Assembly (NCBI GenBank): GCA_047517345.1
Contig: JAKZTB010000036.1
Location: forward strand, 1 to 64,000
Source: GCA-2717185 sp047517345
Lineage (GTDB): Bacteria; Pseudomonadota; Alphaproteobacteria; UBA8366; GCA-2717185
DNA length: 64,000 nucleotides
Direction: 5' to 3'
The translations under genes were made by a program, and so were the position numbers. The notes beneath the pieces were generated by a model. It ran no database searches. It had not been told where the DNA came from and saw only the letters and a list, made by a program, of their open reading frames with translations. Every line of letters begins with the position of its first letter. Positions within the stretch are counted from its first letter, which is position 1. Positions 36,236 through 44,778 of the stretch are shown piece after piece.

Positions 36236-37180
36236 ATGGGCGTCGGCGTCGGCTTGGGCATTGCGGAGTTTCCTTTTGCGGCCGCGAAAGGATTCTGGGA
36301 TTGGATCGCGTTGTGCGAAGAGGGCGGCGTCGACTCGATTTGGCAGATCGACCGGATGGTGTCGCGCGAACCCTTCCTGGAATGCATGAGCACCATGGCG
36401 GCCATCGCCGGCGCGACCAAGAAGCTCAAATTCGGCATGAATGTGGCCTCTGTCGGACTGCGCGACCCGCTTCTGCTGGCCAAGGAATGCGCGACGATCG
36501 ACTTTCTGAGCGACGGCCGATTGCTGCCGGCCTTCGGCATCGGCAATGCGGCGGCGCCGGTCTGGAAGGCGACGGGACGGCCGACCAAGGCCCGCGGCAA
36601 GCGCACGAACGAGGCGCTCGAGCTTATCCAACGCCTGTGGAGCGAAGACAGCGTTACCTTCGAAGGCGAATTCTACCAGTACACGGAGGCCTGCATCGCC
36701 CCCAAACCGGTGCAACGGAAGATTCCGTTCTGGCTGGGCGGATCGAGCGAGGCGGCAATCCGGCGTACCGCGCGGTTTGGCACCGGCTGGCTGGCCGGGC
36801 TGGAAACGCCGCAGATCGTCGGACCGGTCATCGAAGGTATCAAACAGGCGGCACGGGAAGCCGGCCGGCCGATCGACGAGGATCATTTCGGCGCGGCGTT
36901 TCCCTATCGCTTCGGTGACGGGAACGACGATGCGACGCGCCGTCAAATCGATGCGTTCCAGAAGCGTACCAAGCGCGATGCGCGGGACTATTTTGCGATC
37001 GGCGGGACCGAAGAGGTTATCGCGAAACTGCGTGAATTCGTCGCCGCCGGCGCGTACAAGTTCGTCCTCCGGCCGATCGGCAACAACGATGCGGAGATGA
37101 TGGAACACACGAAGATACTGATCGATGAGGTGCTGCCGGAAGTCTACGCCGATGGGTTTGAGGCTTCGGCACAGTCGTAG
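36236..37180 (+). CDS. LLM class flavin-dependent oxidoreductase
   Basis: The 314-residue TIM-barrel protein belongs to the luciferase-like monooxygenase/F420 reductase superfamily. It shows SVGLRDPLLLAKECATIDFLSDGRLLPAFGIG, the hallmark SxGRxxxGxG-type segment, then RLWSEDSVTFEGEFYQ and PFWLGGSSEAAIRRTARFGTGWL. Whether FMN or F420 is the cofactor cannot be told. The start is ATG 36236. It is alone on the plus strand, divergent from the hydantoinase operon over a 268-base AT-richer gap, and its last 37 bases overlap the convergent amidohydrolase gene. Confidence 0.85.
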   Translation: MGVGVGLGIAEFPFAAAKGFWDWIALCEEGGVDSIWQIDRMVSREPFLECMSTMAAIAGATKKLKFGMNVASVGLRDPLLLAKECATIDFLSDGRLLPAFGIGNAAAPVWKATGRPTKARGKRTNEALELIQRLWSEDSVTFEGEFYQYTEACIAPKPVQRKIPFWLGGSSEAAIRRTARFGTGWLAGLETPQIVGPVIEGIKQAAREAGRPIDEDHFGAAFPYRFGDGNDDATRRQIDAFQKRTKRDARDYFAIGGTEEVIAKLREFVAAGAYKFVLRPIGNNDAEMMEHTKILIDEVLPEVYADGFEASAQS

Positions 37181-38841
37181 ACGATCGCGCCACCGGTCAG
37201 CACCATTTCGGCGGTGATATCCGCGATGCGATCTTCGTCGACGGTCAACGGGTCGTCGGACAGGACGGCGATATCGGCGAATTTACCAGGCTCAAGCGTG
37301 CCTTTGAGGTCTTCCTCGAAGGTCAGATAAGCGCCCTCACGGCTGGCGCAGGCGAGCGCCTCTTCCCGGCTGAGGCATTGTTCGGGCGCGATCGGCGCGC
37401 CCGTCTCCTCAGCGATGCGCGTCACGGCATGCCATACCGGATGGAACATGGACGGCGGCACGTTGTCGGTCGCCAGCGAGACATGGACGCCCGCGTCGAG
37501 CAGCGATCGCAGCGGCGCGATATGGCCGGCATCGGCGCCCAGTTGCCGGGCGAGCCTGGCGCCGTCCTGATAGACGTAGCGGCCCGTATAGACCGTCAGC
37601 ACGAGTCCGAGATCGCGGATCCGGGCGATCTCCTCCGGCGACAAGACGCCGATATGTTCGATGATCCAGCGCTTATCCCCGATGGGCACCGCGCGGTCGA
37701 CCTTTTCGTACAGGTCCAGGATGTTCGGCGTGAAGCTGCCGATGCGGATGTCGTGCCGGGCGGCGTCGATCATCATCTCGACCATCACGTCTTCCGGCAG
37801 GCAGGCGTCGTAATTGAACCCCGCCCAGCCGGAGTAGGGCGAGGTGCTTGCCCGCAGCAGATTCTCCTTGGAATAGTCGGATTCGGTATACAAGCCGCCG
37901 ACCCGGAGATACGCGTCGCCCAATCCGCGGCCCGACAGCCACGTCCCCCAGGAGTCGAGCAGTCCGCCGACGACATCGCTGTCCGGTGCCGGCCAGGAGG
38001 GGCTGAACATCAGATGCACGCGGACGGAAGTCGGGCCTTCGTCGCGCAGCGCCTGATAGGCGGCGAGGACTTCGGCGGCAATCCCGTGCCCCTCGAACAC
38101 GCTGGTCGTGCCGACGGCGTTGTACAGGCGCATCGACTTGCGCAGGCCGGCGATCCGGTCTTCCAGCGTGAAACGCGGTATGACCGACATCAGGGTGTGC
38201 TCGACGAGCGGCTTGTAATTGAACTCGTGCAGGACGCCGGTCGGCTCGCCGGTCGCGTGATCCTTGTCGATCTGGATCGTCGCCGCCGGCGGTATCGTGT
38301 CGCGGGTGATGCCCGCGAGGCGCAGCGCAGAGCTGTTGGCGATCGAGACCAGGGGCAAGGTGTTGCGCCAATGACCCCAGATGGCGCGGATATAGACGGG
38401 GTTGTCCGGCGCGACCTTGTCGAGTTCCCCGCGCGTCGGCACACGCCCCTCGCGCAGATTGCCCGGCACGCCGGAATAGTAGGGCGGGTCGCCGATCGGC
38501 ATGGTCACGATCCATTCGCCCGGCGCGGCGTCGCGCGCCAGCGCGGCGATGCGCTCCAGAACGTCGTCGATGCTGGTGGCGCCCTCGAGCGAGGGCAGCT
38601 GCAGCTTCAACCCTTCCCGGTCCATATGGGCGTGACCGTCGATCAGCCCCGGGATCGCCGTGCGTCCGGCCAAGTCGATAACCGTTGCGTCGGGACCGGC
38701 GGCTGCCGACACACTGCCGGTATCGCCGATTGCCAGGATGCGGTCCCCGGATACCGCGATGGCTTCGGCGACGGTCGACTGCGGGTCGAGCGTCACGACC
38801 TTGCCGCCGCTCAGGATAAGATTGTTCGCCTTTTCAGCCAT
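37144..38841 (-). CDS. Amidohydrolase, YtcJ-like
   Basis: The 565-residue metal-dependent hydrolase has the metal-binding DGHAHMD (about residues 67-73) after the signature LAGRTAIPGLI, internal ligands around HEFNYKPLVEHT and IIEHIGVLSP, and the Asp of SLATDNVPPS near the C-terminus. The closing LEPGKFADIAVLSDDP is the composite-domain signature of the amidohydrolase superfamily. YtcJ-like members hydrolyse amides, enamides or cyclic ureas; the substrate is unknown. There is no signal peptide. It is co-directional with the MFS gene 68 bases upstream. Confidence 0.88.
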   Translation of the reverse strand: MAEKANNLILSGGKVVTLDPQSTVAEAIAVSGDRILAIGDTGSVSAAAGPDATVIDLAGRTAIPGLIDGHAHMDREGLKLQLPSLEGATSIDDVLERIAALARDAAPGEWIVTMPIGDPPYYSGVPGNLREGRVPTRGELDKVAPDNPVYIRAIWGHWRNTLPLVSIANSSALRLAGITRDTIPPAATIQIDKDHATGEPTGVLHEFNYKPLVEHTLMSVIPRFTLEDRIAGLRKSMRLYNAVGTTSVFEGHGIAAEVLAAYQALRDEGPTSVRVHLMFSPSWPAPDSDVVGGLLDSWGTWLSGRGLGDAYLRVGGLYTESDYSKENLLRASTSPYSGWAGFNYDACLPEDVMVEMMIDAARHDIRIGSFTPNILDLYEKVDRAVPIGDKRWIIEHIGVLSPEEIARIRDLGLVLTVYTGRYVYQDGARLARQLGADAGHIAPLRSLLDAGVHVSLATDNVPPSMFHPVWHAVTRIAEETGAPIAPEQCLSREEALACASREGAYLTFEEDLKGTLEPGKFADIAVLSDDPLTVDEDRIADITAEMVLTGGAIVYDCAEASNPSA

Positions 38842-38909
38842 CGCCCATACGTTCCGTTTTTCAGGGTTTCGGTATCAGACGGCACGGCGCCGAATCTTGT
38901 CAATGCCGC

Positions 38910-40130
38910 TCAGTCGGCGGACCTGTCACCGGCGAGGTCTTTGGGCCGCAGCACGATCACCGCCAGCAACCCCAGCGCCATAACCGCCGCGATATGGGCG
39001 AAGGCTATACCCCAGGCAAAGGCGCTTTCGCCGCCGGCAAGATCGAGGATCGCCCCCATCATCAACGGTCCGACGAATCCGCCGGCATAGCCCAGGGTCG
39101 AATGCACGGCCATTGTCGCACCACGCTGGCCGGGCCGGGCACTGCCCACGGTTCCCGCGGTCAGCGACGAGGAATCGGCCCAGATCAGAATTCCGTAAAC
39201 GATGCACAGCCCGGCCGCGAGTTCATAGGAAACCGCCGAGGTAAACCCGATCACGGCGGCAACCGCCATCGACGCCAGCATGACGCAGACGATGAAGCGC
39301 CGCCGGCCGATCCGGCGCGCCACCTCGTTGCCGGAGACGCTGGCCCAAACGCCCGCCAGGCTCAATACCGTGACGATCGCGGCCGGCGCCAGAAGGATCG
39401 CTTCGCCACCGGCCGTCGCCAGGGCGAACGTGAGAAAAGTGATGACCCAGGCGCGCAGCGCGTTCATTTCCCAGATGTGGAAACAGTAGCCGAGCGAATA
39501 GGCGAGCGCCGACCGGTTGCGCAGCACCGGCCGAAAGTCGAGCAGGCCCGTTTGTTCGCCTTCCGCGGCCCTCGGCTCTCGGCCGGGCAGCACGAACGCC
39601 ATGATCAGGAAGGCGAGAACGGCGCAGACGCCGCCGAACTCGATGCCCCATCGCCAGCCGTACCAGCTGGCGATGGTGCTGGCGACGATGAACGACGCGG
39701 CGCCGCTGACGCCGACGCTGCCGGCGTGCATCGCGACGCCGCGCGATTGTTGCGGGCCTTCGACGAAATCGCTCAGGGCTTTCAGGCCCGGCATGTAGGT
39801 GCCCGCCCAGCCGACCCCGGCGATCAGGCGGAAGGCGAAGGCCGACCAGAACCCGTCCGCGAAGGCGGCGAAGCCCAGCGCCGCGATCGCCGTCAGGATA
39901 ACGGCGCCGAGATAGATTCGTTTCGGATCGATGCGGTCGGTCAGCGATACGAGAACCGGGACCGTCAATGTGTAGCTGGCGTAGAACGCGCCGATGATCC
40001 AGCCCGCGTCGGTACCGCTAAGGTTCCATGTGTCGATGAAGGTCGGCAGCAGCGCCGGCACGGCGAACGCGCCGATCTGGGCGAAGACCTGCGCTGTGCA
40101 AACGATGGCGATGATGCGGATGGCTGACAT
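38910..40130 (-). CDS. MFS transporter
   Basis: The 406-residue protein has 12 predicted membrane helices with the loop 2-3 motif SLTDRIDPKRIYLGA and related Gly-rich helices such as FRLIAGVGWAGTYMPGLKAL. A substrate cannot be predicted; the neighbourhood suggests uptake of the compound processed by the amidohydrolase or hydantoinase. The start is ATG 40130 (MSAIRIIAIVC); TTG at 40145 is possible. It lies downstream of the PLP enzyme gene with 47 bases between. Confidence 0.85.
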   Translation of the reverse strand: MSAIRIIAIVCTAQVFAQIGAFAVPALLPTFIDTWNLSGTDAGWIIGAFYASYTLTVPVLVSLTDRIDPKRIYLGAVILTAIAALGFAAFADGFWSAFAFRLIAGVGWAGTYMPGLKALSDFVEGPQQSRGVAMHAGSVGVSGAASFIVASTIASWYGWRWGIEFGGVCAVLAFLIMAFVLPGREPRAAEGEQTGLLDFRPVLRNRSALAYSLGYCFHIWEMNALRAWVITFLTFALATAGGEAILLAPAAIVTVLSLAGVWASVSGNEVARRIGRRRFIVCVMLASMAVAAVIGFTSAVSYELAAGLCIVYGILIWADSSSLTAGTVGSARPGQRGATMAVHSTLGYAGGFVGPLMMGAILDLAGGESAFAWGIAFAHIAAVMALGLLAVIVLRPKDLAGDRSAD

Positions 40131-40174
40131 GATGGCGCCGGACAATGCCGACCGCGCGCGATTTGCTCAAGAAA

Positions 40175-40195
40175 ATGTTAGATTGTGTCCACTAA
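40175..40195. repeat. Half copy of the 11331-11383 palindrome
   Basis: ATGTTAGATTGTGTCCACTA matches the right arm of the palindrome at 11363-11383 in 19 of 21 positions. Only one arm is present. It supplies the last codons and the TAA stop of the PLP enzyme gene on the minus strand. Confidence 0.6.
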
Positions 40196-41323
40196 ATCGA
40201 GTGCCGTACCGATTTTCTCGACCGCCTTCAGCCCCGACCCTGTCAGGATGACGGCGACAGATTCGCCGGGCCGTATCGCACCTTCGTTCAACAGGCGGGT
40301 CAATCCGGCCCCGGCGGCGCCTGTGGTCGGTTCGACGAAGAAACCCAGCCGCGCCGACTGCGCCAGCCCTTGGACAATCTCGTCCTCCGATACCGCCTGG
40401 ATCGCGCCGCCGGACTCGCGTACCGCGGCGAGCACCTCGCGCAGCCGAACCGGCGTCGCCGACGCGATACCGTCGGCGATCGTCGGCCGTGCGGCAAACG
40501 TCTTCGGCGATGGGTCGCCCGATTGGAAGGCGGCGTGATAGGGCGCGCAGTTCGCCGCCTGGACGGCATATATCCGCGGCAATCTGTCGATTTGCCCCGC
40601 GACCAGCAACTCGGCGAACCCGATATGGCAGCCCATGATGTTGCTGCCCTGTCCAAGCGGCGACACGACGCAATCCGGCGCGCGGAAACCGAGCTGCTCC
40701 CAAAGTTCGAAGGCCAATGTCTTGGTCCCTTCGAGAAAATACGGCTGATGGTTGTGACTGGCGTAGAAGGTGCGGCCAGACTCGGCGAGGGCGGCGTCGG
40801 CGACGTCGTCCCGGCTGCCGTCGATGGCGACGACTTCGGCGCCCATCGCCGCCATCTGGATTTTCTTCGCCGCCGGTGCCGCCGCCGGAACCATGATCCG
40901 GCATTCCAATCCCAGGGCCGCCGCATAGGTCGCAGCGGACGCCCCGGCATTGCCCGAGGAATCTTCCAGGATCGCGGTCACGCCGACCTGTTTCAAATAG
41001 TTCAGCATGACGGCCGTTCCGCGGTCCTTGAAGGACCCCGACGTCATCAGATAGTCCGCTTTCATCTGCACGGGCACACCATTCCAGTCGGCCGGCAGCA
41101 GCGGCGTCCAACCCGCACCGAGTGTGATTTCCGGTTCCTTCGGCAGGCGTACCGCCGCGCGATAGCGCCAAAGAGAATGCTCGCGGCTGTCGATATCGTC
41201 CGGTGAAAGGCCAGGACCCGGCGTCAGGTTGACGTAGCCGCCATCGTCCGGCGCTTTCCACAGCGGTTCGCTCGTCGGCCAGGTCGCGCCGGTGCGCGGA
41301 TTGATATAGGCGGGCTTGCTCAT
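40178..41323 (-). CDS. Threonine synthase-like PLP-dependent enzyme
   Basis: The 381-residue fold-type II PLP enzyme has the Schiff-base Lys in SGSFKDRGTAVML (about residue 99), the cofactor phosphate and ring segment DSSGNAGASAATYAA, and VILTGSGLKAVEKIG near the C-terminus, as in threonine synthase and related ammonia lyases. It lacks threonine biosynthesis neighbours and sits with an amidohydrolase and a transporter, so a catabolic amino acid lyase is possible. The last residues (DLVDTI) are coded by a repeat. Its ATG overlaps by 4 bases the stop of the hydrolase remnant. Confidence 0.82.
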   Translation of the reverse strand: MSKPAYINPRTGATWPTSEPLWKAPDDGGYVNLTPGPGLSPDDIDSREHSLWRYRAAVRLPKEPEITLGAGWTPLLPADWNGVPVQMKADYLMTSGSFKDRGTAVMLNYLKQVGVTAILEDSSGNAGASAATYAAALGLECRIMVPAAAPAAKKIQMAAMGAEVVAIDGSRDDVADAALAESGRTFYASHNHQPYFLEGTKTLAFELWEQLGFRAPDCVVSPLGQGSNIMGCHIGFAELLVAGQIDRLPRIYAVQAANCAPYHAAFQSGDPSPKTFAARPTIADGIASATPVRLREVLAAVRESGGAIQAVSEDEIVQGLAQSARLGFFVEPTTGAAGAGLTRLLNEGAIRPGESVAVILTGSGLKAVEKIGTALDLVDTI

Positions 41324-41553
41324 CGCATCAGCCCTTTCGACTCGATCCAGTCCTGGACCAAAGCGGCGAACTCATCGGAATTATCGTCCATCATGAGAAA
41401 ATGGGAATTGCCAGGGATGCCCAGAGACGGCAGGTCGATAGCGCGGGCCGGCCCGCCCGGCGTCAGCACTTCCTCGCGCAACGGGATATCGCTCACGCCA
41501 ACGGTGCGGCCGGGGACGTGGAAGCTTCCGATCCGGTGGATTTCAATCGCCAT
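41320..41553 (-). pseudogene. Remnant of an alpha/beta hydrolase (internal deletion)
   Basis: This 77-residue frame joins two ends of an esterase-type alpha/beta hydrolase. Residues 1-37 (IHRIGSFHVPGRTVGVSDIP and PGGPARAID) match the N-terminal strand of that family. Residues 42-77 (LPSLGIPGNSHFLMMDDNSDE, then ALVQDWIESKGL) match its C-terminus with the catalytic His (GNSH). About 250 residues containing the nucleophile elbow and lid are absent, so it cannot be an active hydrolase. The deletion is in frame, and the stop still overlaps the start of the PLP gene (ATGA). The identification is from memory of the family. Confidence 0.6.
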
Positions 41554-41626
41554 GGCAACGGGATTCTACAACCAGCGGCAGAGACCCTGCGCCCAACGTC
41601 TCAAAATATCGATTGGTAATTTGCGG

Positions 41627-41947
41627 CTACTTCGACGCGCAGGAGATACACTGCGCCGCGTGCAGAATGGCCTCCAGGCGTTTTTCGCCGACAGGCTCGC
41701 CGCATGTCGCACATTCGCCATAAGTCTCCTCTTCGATGCGCGCCAGTGCGGCATTGATCTGCGAAATTTCCAGCAGGCCCGCGGTCTCGAGGCCTTCCAG
41801 AACTTCATCGGCTTCGGCTTCGGTCGCCTGTTCCGCGAAGTCCGGATTGGCTGGTTCGCGCAGGTCTCCTTCGATTTCCTCGACCTTCGCGCTCAAGAAC
41901 TGCCGCCTTTCCTCCAGCAGTTTCTTGATTTTCTCGACGTCTGTCAT
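41627..41947 (-). CDS. DksA/TraR C4-type zinc finger protein
   Basis: The protein of about 106 residues has a coiled coil (EKIKKLLEERRQFLSAKVEEIEGDL, then EILEISQINAALARIEE-type helix) and a four-Cys zinc site CATC-N17-CISC. The coil tip reads PDFAEQAT where E. coli DksA has PDPADRAT, so the second tip Asp is Glu. It probably binds the RNA polymerase secondary channel; whether it acts with ppGpp is unknown. AAGG lies 9 bases before ATG 41947 and only 3 bases before ATG 41953, so I prefer 41947. Confidence 0.85.
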   Translation of the reverse strand: MTDVEKIKKLLEERRQFLSAKVEEIEGDLREPANPDFAEQATEAEADEVLEGLETAGLLEISQINAALARIEEETYGECATCGEPVGEKRLEAILHAAQCISCASK

Positions 41948-42155
41948 GGTCATGCACCTTACGTTCGATTCACAGGCAAAAGTTGTCGCGTTGGGGTAGC
42001 CCGCCGCGCAACTGTAACAAATATTTGTCCGAGGGTCCGCTGATTTTCTTTTTGGTCATTCTTTCGGTATAGCGGAGGGCTTCAATAGGGCGCTGGATTT
42101 GGCACGCGATTTGAGGCAGTTTCCGCCGCGGTAACCCGCGAGTCAGAATCTGCCG

Positions 42156-43301
42156 ATGAAAATCCTGTACCATCATAGGACCGTCTCGAAGGATGGTCAG
42201 GACGTCCATATTACCGAACTGATCAACGCCTTTCGCGAAAAGGGGCACGAGGTCATCATTGTGTCGCCGCCGACACAGGATGACGCCGCGTTCGGCGCCG
42301 GCGGCGGCCGGTTCGACCTGATCAAAAAGCTCATTCCGCCCGCGCTGTACGAGGTTCTGGAACTCGGCTACTCGATCGTTGCCTACCGTCGCCTGCGCGA
42401 AGCTTATATCCGGCACCAACCCGATATTCTTTACGAACGCTACAGTTTGTTTCTGATGGCGGGGAAATGGCTTAAGGCGCGCTATGGCGTTCGATACATT
42501 CTGGAAGTCAATGCGCCGCTGGTGGACGAACGGATCGCGCATGACGGGCTGACGCTGCACCGTTTCGGCCGCTGGGCGGAAGGCAGGGTCTGGCGCGCCG
42601 CGGATCGGGTGCTGCCGGTAACCGATAAGCTGGCCGATTACGTGCGGCTTGCCGGTGTGCCCGACACGCGGATCAAGGTCATCCCCAATGGGATCAACAC
42701 GGCCATGTTCTCTTCGAACGCAAGCGGCGAGGCGGCGCGTCGCGAGTTGGGTCTCGACGGTAAAGTTATACTTGGATTCACCGGCTTCATCCGGTCCTGG
42801 CACGGCTTGACCCGGGTCGTGGATGCTATGGCGGCGATGCCGGAGCGCGACGATCTGCATTTTGTCGTTGTCGGCGACGGCCCGGCGCGCGCGGAGATAG
42901 AGGAATACGCGGCGGAGGAAGGGCTTCGCGACCGTGTGACGACGCTTGGCCTCGTGCCGCGCGATCGTATCAGCCACTACGTGTCGACCTTCGATATCGC
43001 GCTGCAACCGAGCGTCGTCGAATATGCGTCCCCATTGAAACTGTTCGAATACATGGCCCTCGGACGCGCCATCGTTGCACCCGATCAGGATAATATCCGG
43101 GAGGTTCTGACCGACGGCGAAGATGCGGTTCTGTTCGATCCCGACGACGCGAACGCCTTCACCGATGCGATCGTCCGGATGTGCGGGGACGATGAACTGC
43201 GCAAACGTCTAGGTCACGCGGCTGCAACACTCATCGAGAAAAAGGAATACACCTGGACCGCCAACGCGCGCCGTGTCGAGGAGATGGCGCGCGCGGAATA
43301 G
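42156..43301 (+). CDS. Glycosyltransferase family 4 protein
   Basis: The 381-residue GT-B transferase has an N-terminal acceptor domain (MKILYHHRTVSKDGQDVHITELINAF) and a C-terminal nucleotide-sugar domain. It shows IPNGINTAMF, LGFTGFIRSWHGL, FVVVGDGPARAEIEEYA, TLGLVPRDRISHYVSTFDIALQPS, and the E-x7-E motif ASPLKLFEYMALGRAIVAPD. The GT4 family usually transfers hexoses or mannose from NDP-sugars to lipid- or polysaccharide acceptors. No capsule or lipopolysaccharide cluster is nearby. It is a single gene on its strand. Confidence 0.88.
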   Translation: MKILYHHRTVSKDGQDVHITELINAFREKGHEVIIVSPPTQDDAAFGAGGGRFDLIKKLIPPALYEVLELGYSIVAYRRLREAYIRHQPDILYERYSLFLMAGKWLKARYGVRYILEVNAPLVDERIAHDGLTLHRFGRWAEGRVWRAADRVLPVTDKLADYVRLAGVPDTRIKVIPNGINTAMFSSNASGEAARRELGLDGKVILGFTGFIRSWHGLTRVVDAMAAMPERDDLHFVVVGDGPARAEIEEYAAEEGLRDRVTTLGLVPRDRISHYVSTFDIALQPSVVEYASPLKLFEYMALGRAIVAPDQDNIREVLTDGEDAVLFDPDDANAFTDAIVRMCGDDELRKRLGHAAATLIEKKEYTWTANARRVEEMARAE

Positions 43302-43353
43302 CGGCCGCAACCAGCTCTAGTGGGTCATCAAGACCGGCGCGGCGCGGGTGGCG

Positions 43354-43896
43354 TCAGTTCGCGGCTTTGGTTAGTTTCGCGCGGGCGGTGCGGACGGGTT
43401 CGCCGTCCCGGATACGCGAAAACACCAGATCCATGCCATAGCCGGACAAAGTCCTCGCATAGCTTTGCATGCTGTACGCCCCGCCGGCGCTGATGTTCAG
43501 GATGAAGACGGTCATCGTGTTGCCTTCGATCTTTGCCCAGACATAAGGGTTGCCGGCCAGCGGGTCGCCCGATGGGGCGCCACGGAATACATTCGCGTGT
43601 TCCGTGAGCGAGAAAGTCGCGGTCTGTGTTTTGCGGCGGACATTGGGTTTCGAAGGATCGCCGCCGCCCCGGATGATCGTCGTCCAGGTAACGTTGAATC
43701 CTCCGCCGCTGGGCGCGATGATGACGTCGAGGTCGCGAACGGTGGTGCCGAAATAGATGCTGTCATTGTCCTCGGCGAAACCGCTGCCCTGGAAGGTGCC
43801 GAAGAAATGAGCCGGGGTCAGGTCCTGCGCCTGCGCCGCGCCGAAGGCCACAAGCAGGAAAAAAACGGCCGCTCCAACAAATCTTAAAAGAAACAT
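43354..43896 (-). CDS. Exported protein of unknown function
   Basis: The 180-residue protein has a signal peptide (MFLLRFVGAAVFFLLVAFGAAQA, cleavage about residue 23). The mature part is Gly/Thr-rich and predicted mostly beta (FFGTFQGSGFAED, VTWTTIIRGG, GNTMTVFILNIS, YSMQSYARTLSG). I do not recognise a named family; similar short secreted proteins occur in Rhodospirillales. It ends before the GT4 gene and follows hemF by 15 bases on the same strand, so it may be the last gene of the trmL-hemF transcript. Confidence 0.6.
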   Translation of the reverse strand: MFLLRFVGAAVFFLLVAFGAAQAQDLTPAHFFGTFQGSGFAEDNDSIYFGTTVRDLDVIIAPSGGGFNVTWTTIIRGGGDPSKPNVRRKTQTATFSLTEHANVFRGAPSGDPLAGNPYVWAKIEGNTMTVFILNISAGGAYSMQSYARTLSGYGMDLVFSRIRDGEPVRTARAKLTKAAN

Positions 43897-43911
43897 GGTT
43901 TTCTTTCTCCG

Positions 43912-44778
43912 TTAGGGCCATCGCGCTTCGGGCGGGAGGGACATCAGAATTGCCTCCGGGTTGCCGCCGGTCATGATGCCGAACCGGGTCCCCCTGTCGA
44001 ACAGCAAGTTGAATTCTACGTATCGGCCGCGCCGCACGAGCTGGTGCGCGCGTTCCGCTTCCGTCCAGGCCTCTCCCATCCGGCGCCGGACGATCGCGGC
44101 ATAGGTTTCCAGGTAGGAGGTCCCAACGTCACGGACGAAGGCGAAGTCCGCATCCCAATCGCCGCTGTCGAGAGAGTCGAAAAAAATGCCCCCGACGCCG
44201 CGCGATTCCGCGCGGTGTTTGAGGTAGAAATACTCGTCGCACCATTTCTTGAATTTCGGGTAGTAGGTCTCGTCGTGCCTGTCGCAGGCGTCGCGCATGC
44301 CGGTGTGAAAGGCTTCCGTATCTTCATCGACAGGGGTCATCGGGGTGAGATCGGCGCCGCCGCCGAACCAGTGCTTCGACGTGACGATAAACCGCGTATT
44401 CATATGGACCGCAGGGACGCGCGGCGAACGCATATGGGCGACGAGCGAAACGCCCGAGGCCCAGAAACCGCCGTCCTCGTCCGCACCCTGTATCTCTTTG
44501 CGGAATTGTTCCGAGAAGGTGCCGGTCACGGTGGAGATCTTGACGCCGACTTTCTCGAAAACCCGGCCGCGCATGACCGACATTTCGCCGCCGCCACCGT
44601 CGCTTCCGTCTTCCGTCGGACGCTGCCATTGTTTTCGCTCGAAGCGCCCCGCTTCGGCGTCACCTGTGCCGGCATCCTCTATCGCTTCGAAGTCGGCGCA
44701 TATCCGGTAGCGCAGTTCCCGGAACCAAGTCTGCGCTTGTTCTTTTCTACTTTCGATACGCATCGCTAATTCATTCAT
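43912..44778 (-). CDS. hemF: Oxygen-dependent coproporphyrinogen III oxidase
   Basis: The 288-residue enzyme uses O2 to decarboxylate coproporphyrinogen III in haem synthesis. Conserved blocks are VHMNTRFI, WFGGGADLTPM, FKKWCDEYFYLKHRAESRGVGGIFFD, GRYVEFNLLFDRGTRFGI and LMSLPPEARW. It agrees with an aerobic, respiring cell and with petABC nearby. The start ATG 44778 overlaps the trmL stop by 8 bases; the longer frame to 44856 lies inside trmL and is not used. Confidence 0.95.
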   Translation of the reverse strand: MNELAMRIESRKEQAQTWFRELRYRICADFEAIEDAGTGDAEAGRFERKQWQRPTEDGSDGGGGEMSVMRGRVFEKVGVKISTVTGTFSEQFRKEIQGADEDGGFWASGVSLVAHMRSPRVPAVHMNTRFIVTSKHWFGGGADLTPMTPVDEDTEAFHTGMRDACDRHDETYYPKFKKWCDEYFYLKHRAESRGVGGIFFDSLDSGDWDADFAFVRDVGTSYLETYAAIVRRRMGEAWTEAERAHQLVRRGRYVEFNLLFDRGTRFGIMTGGNPEAILMSLPPEARWP

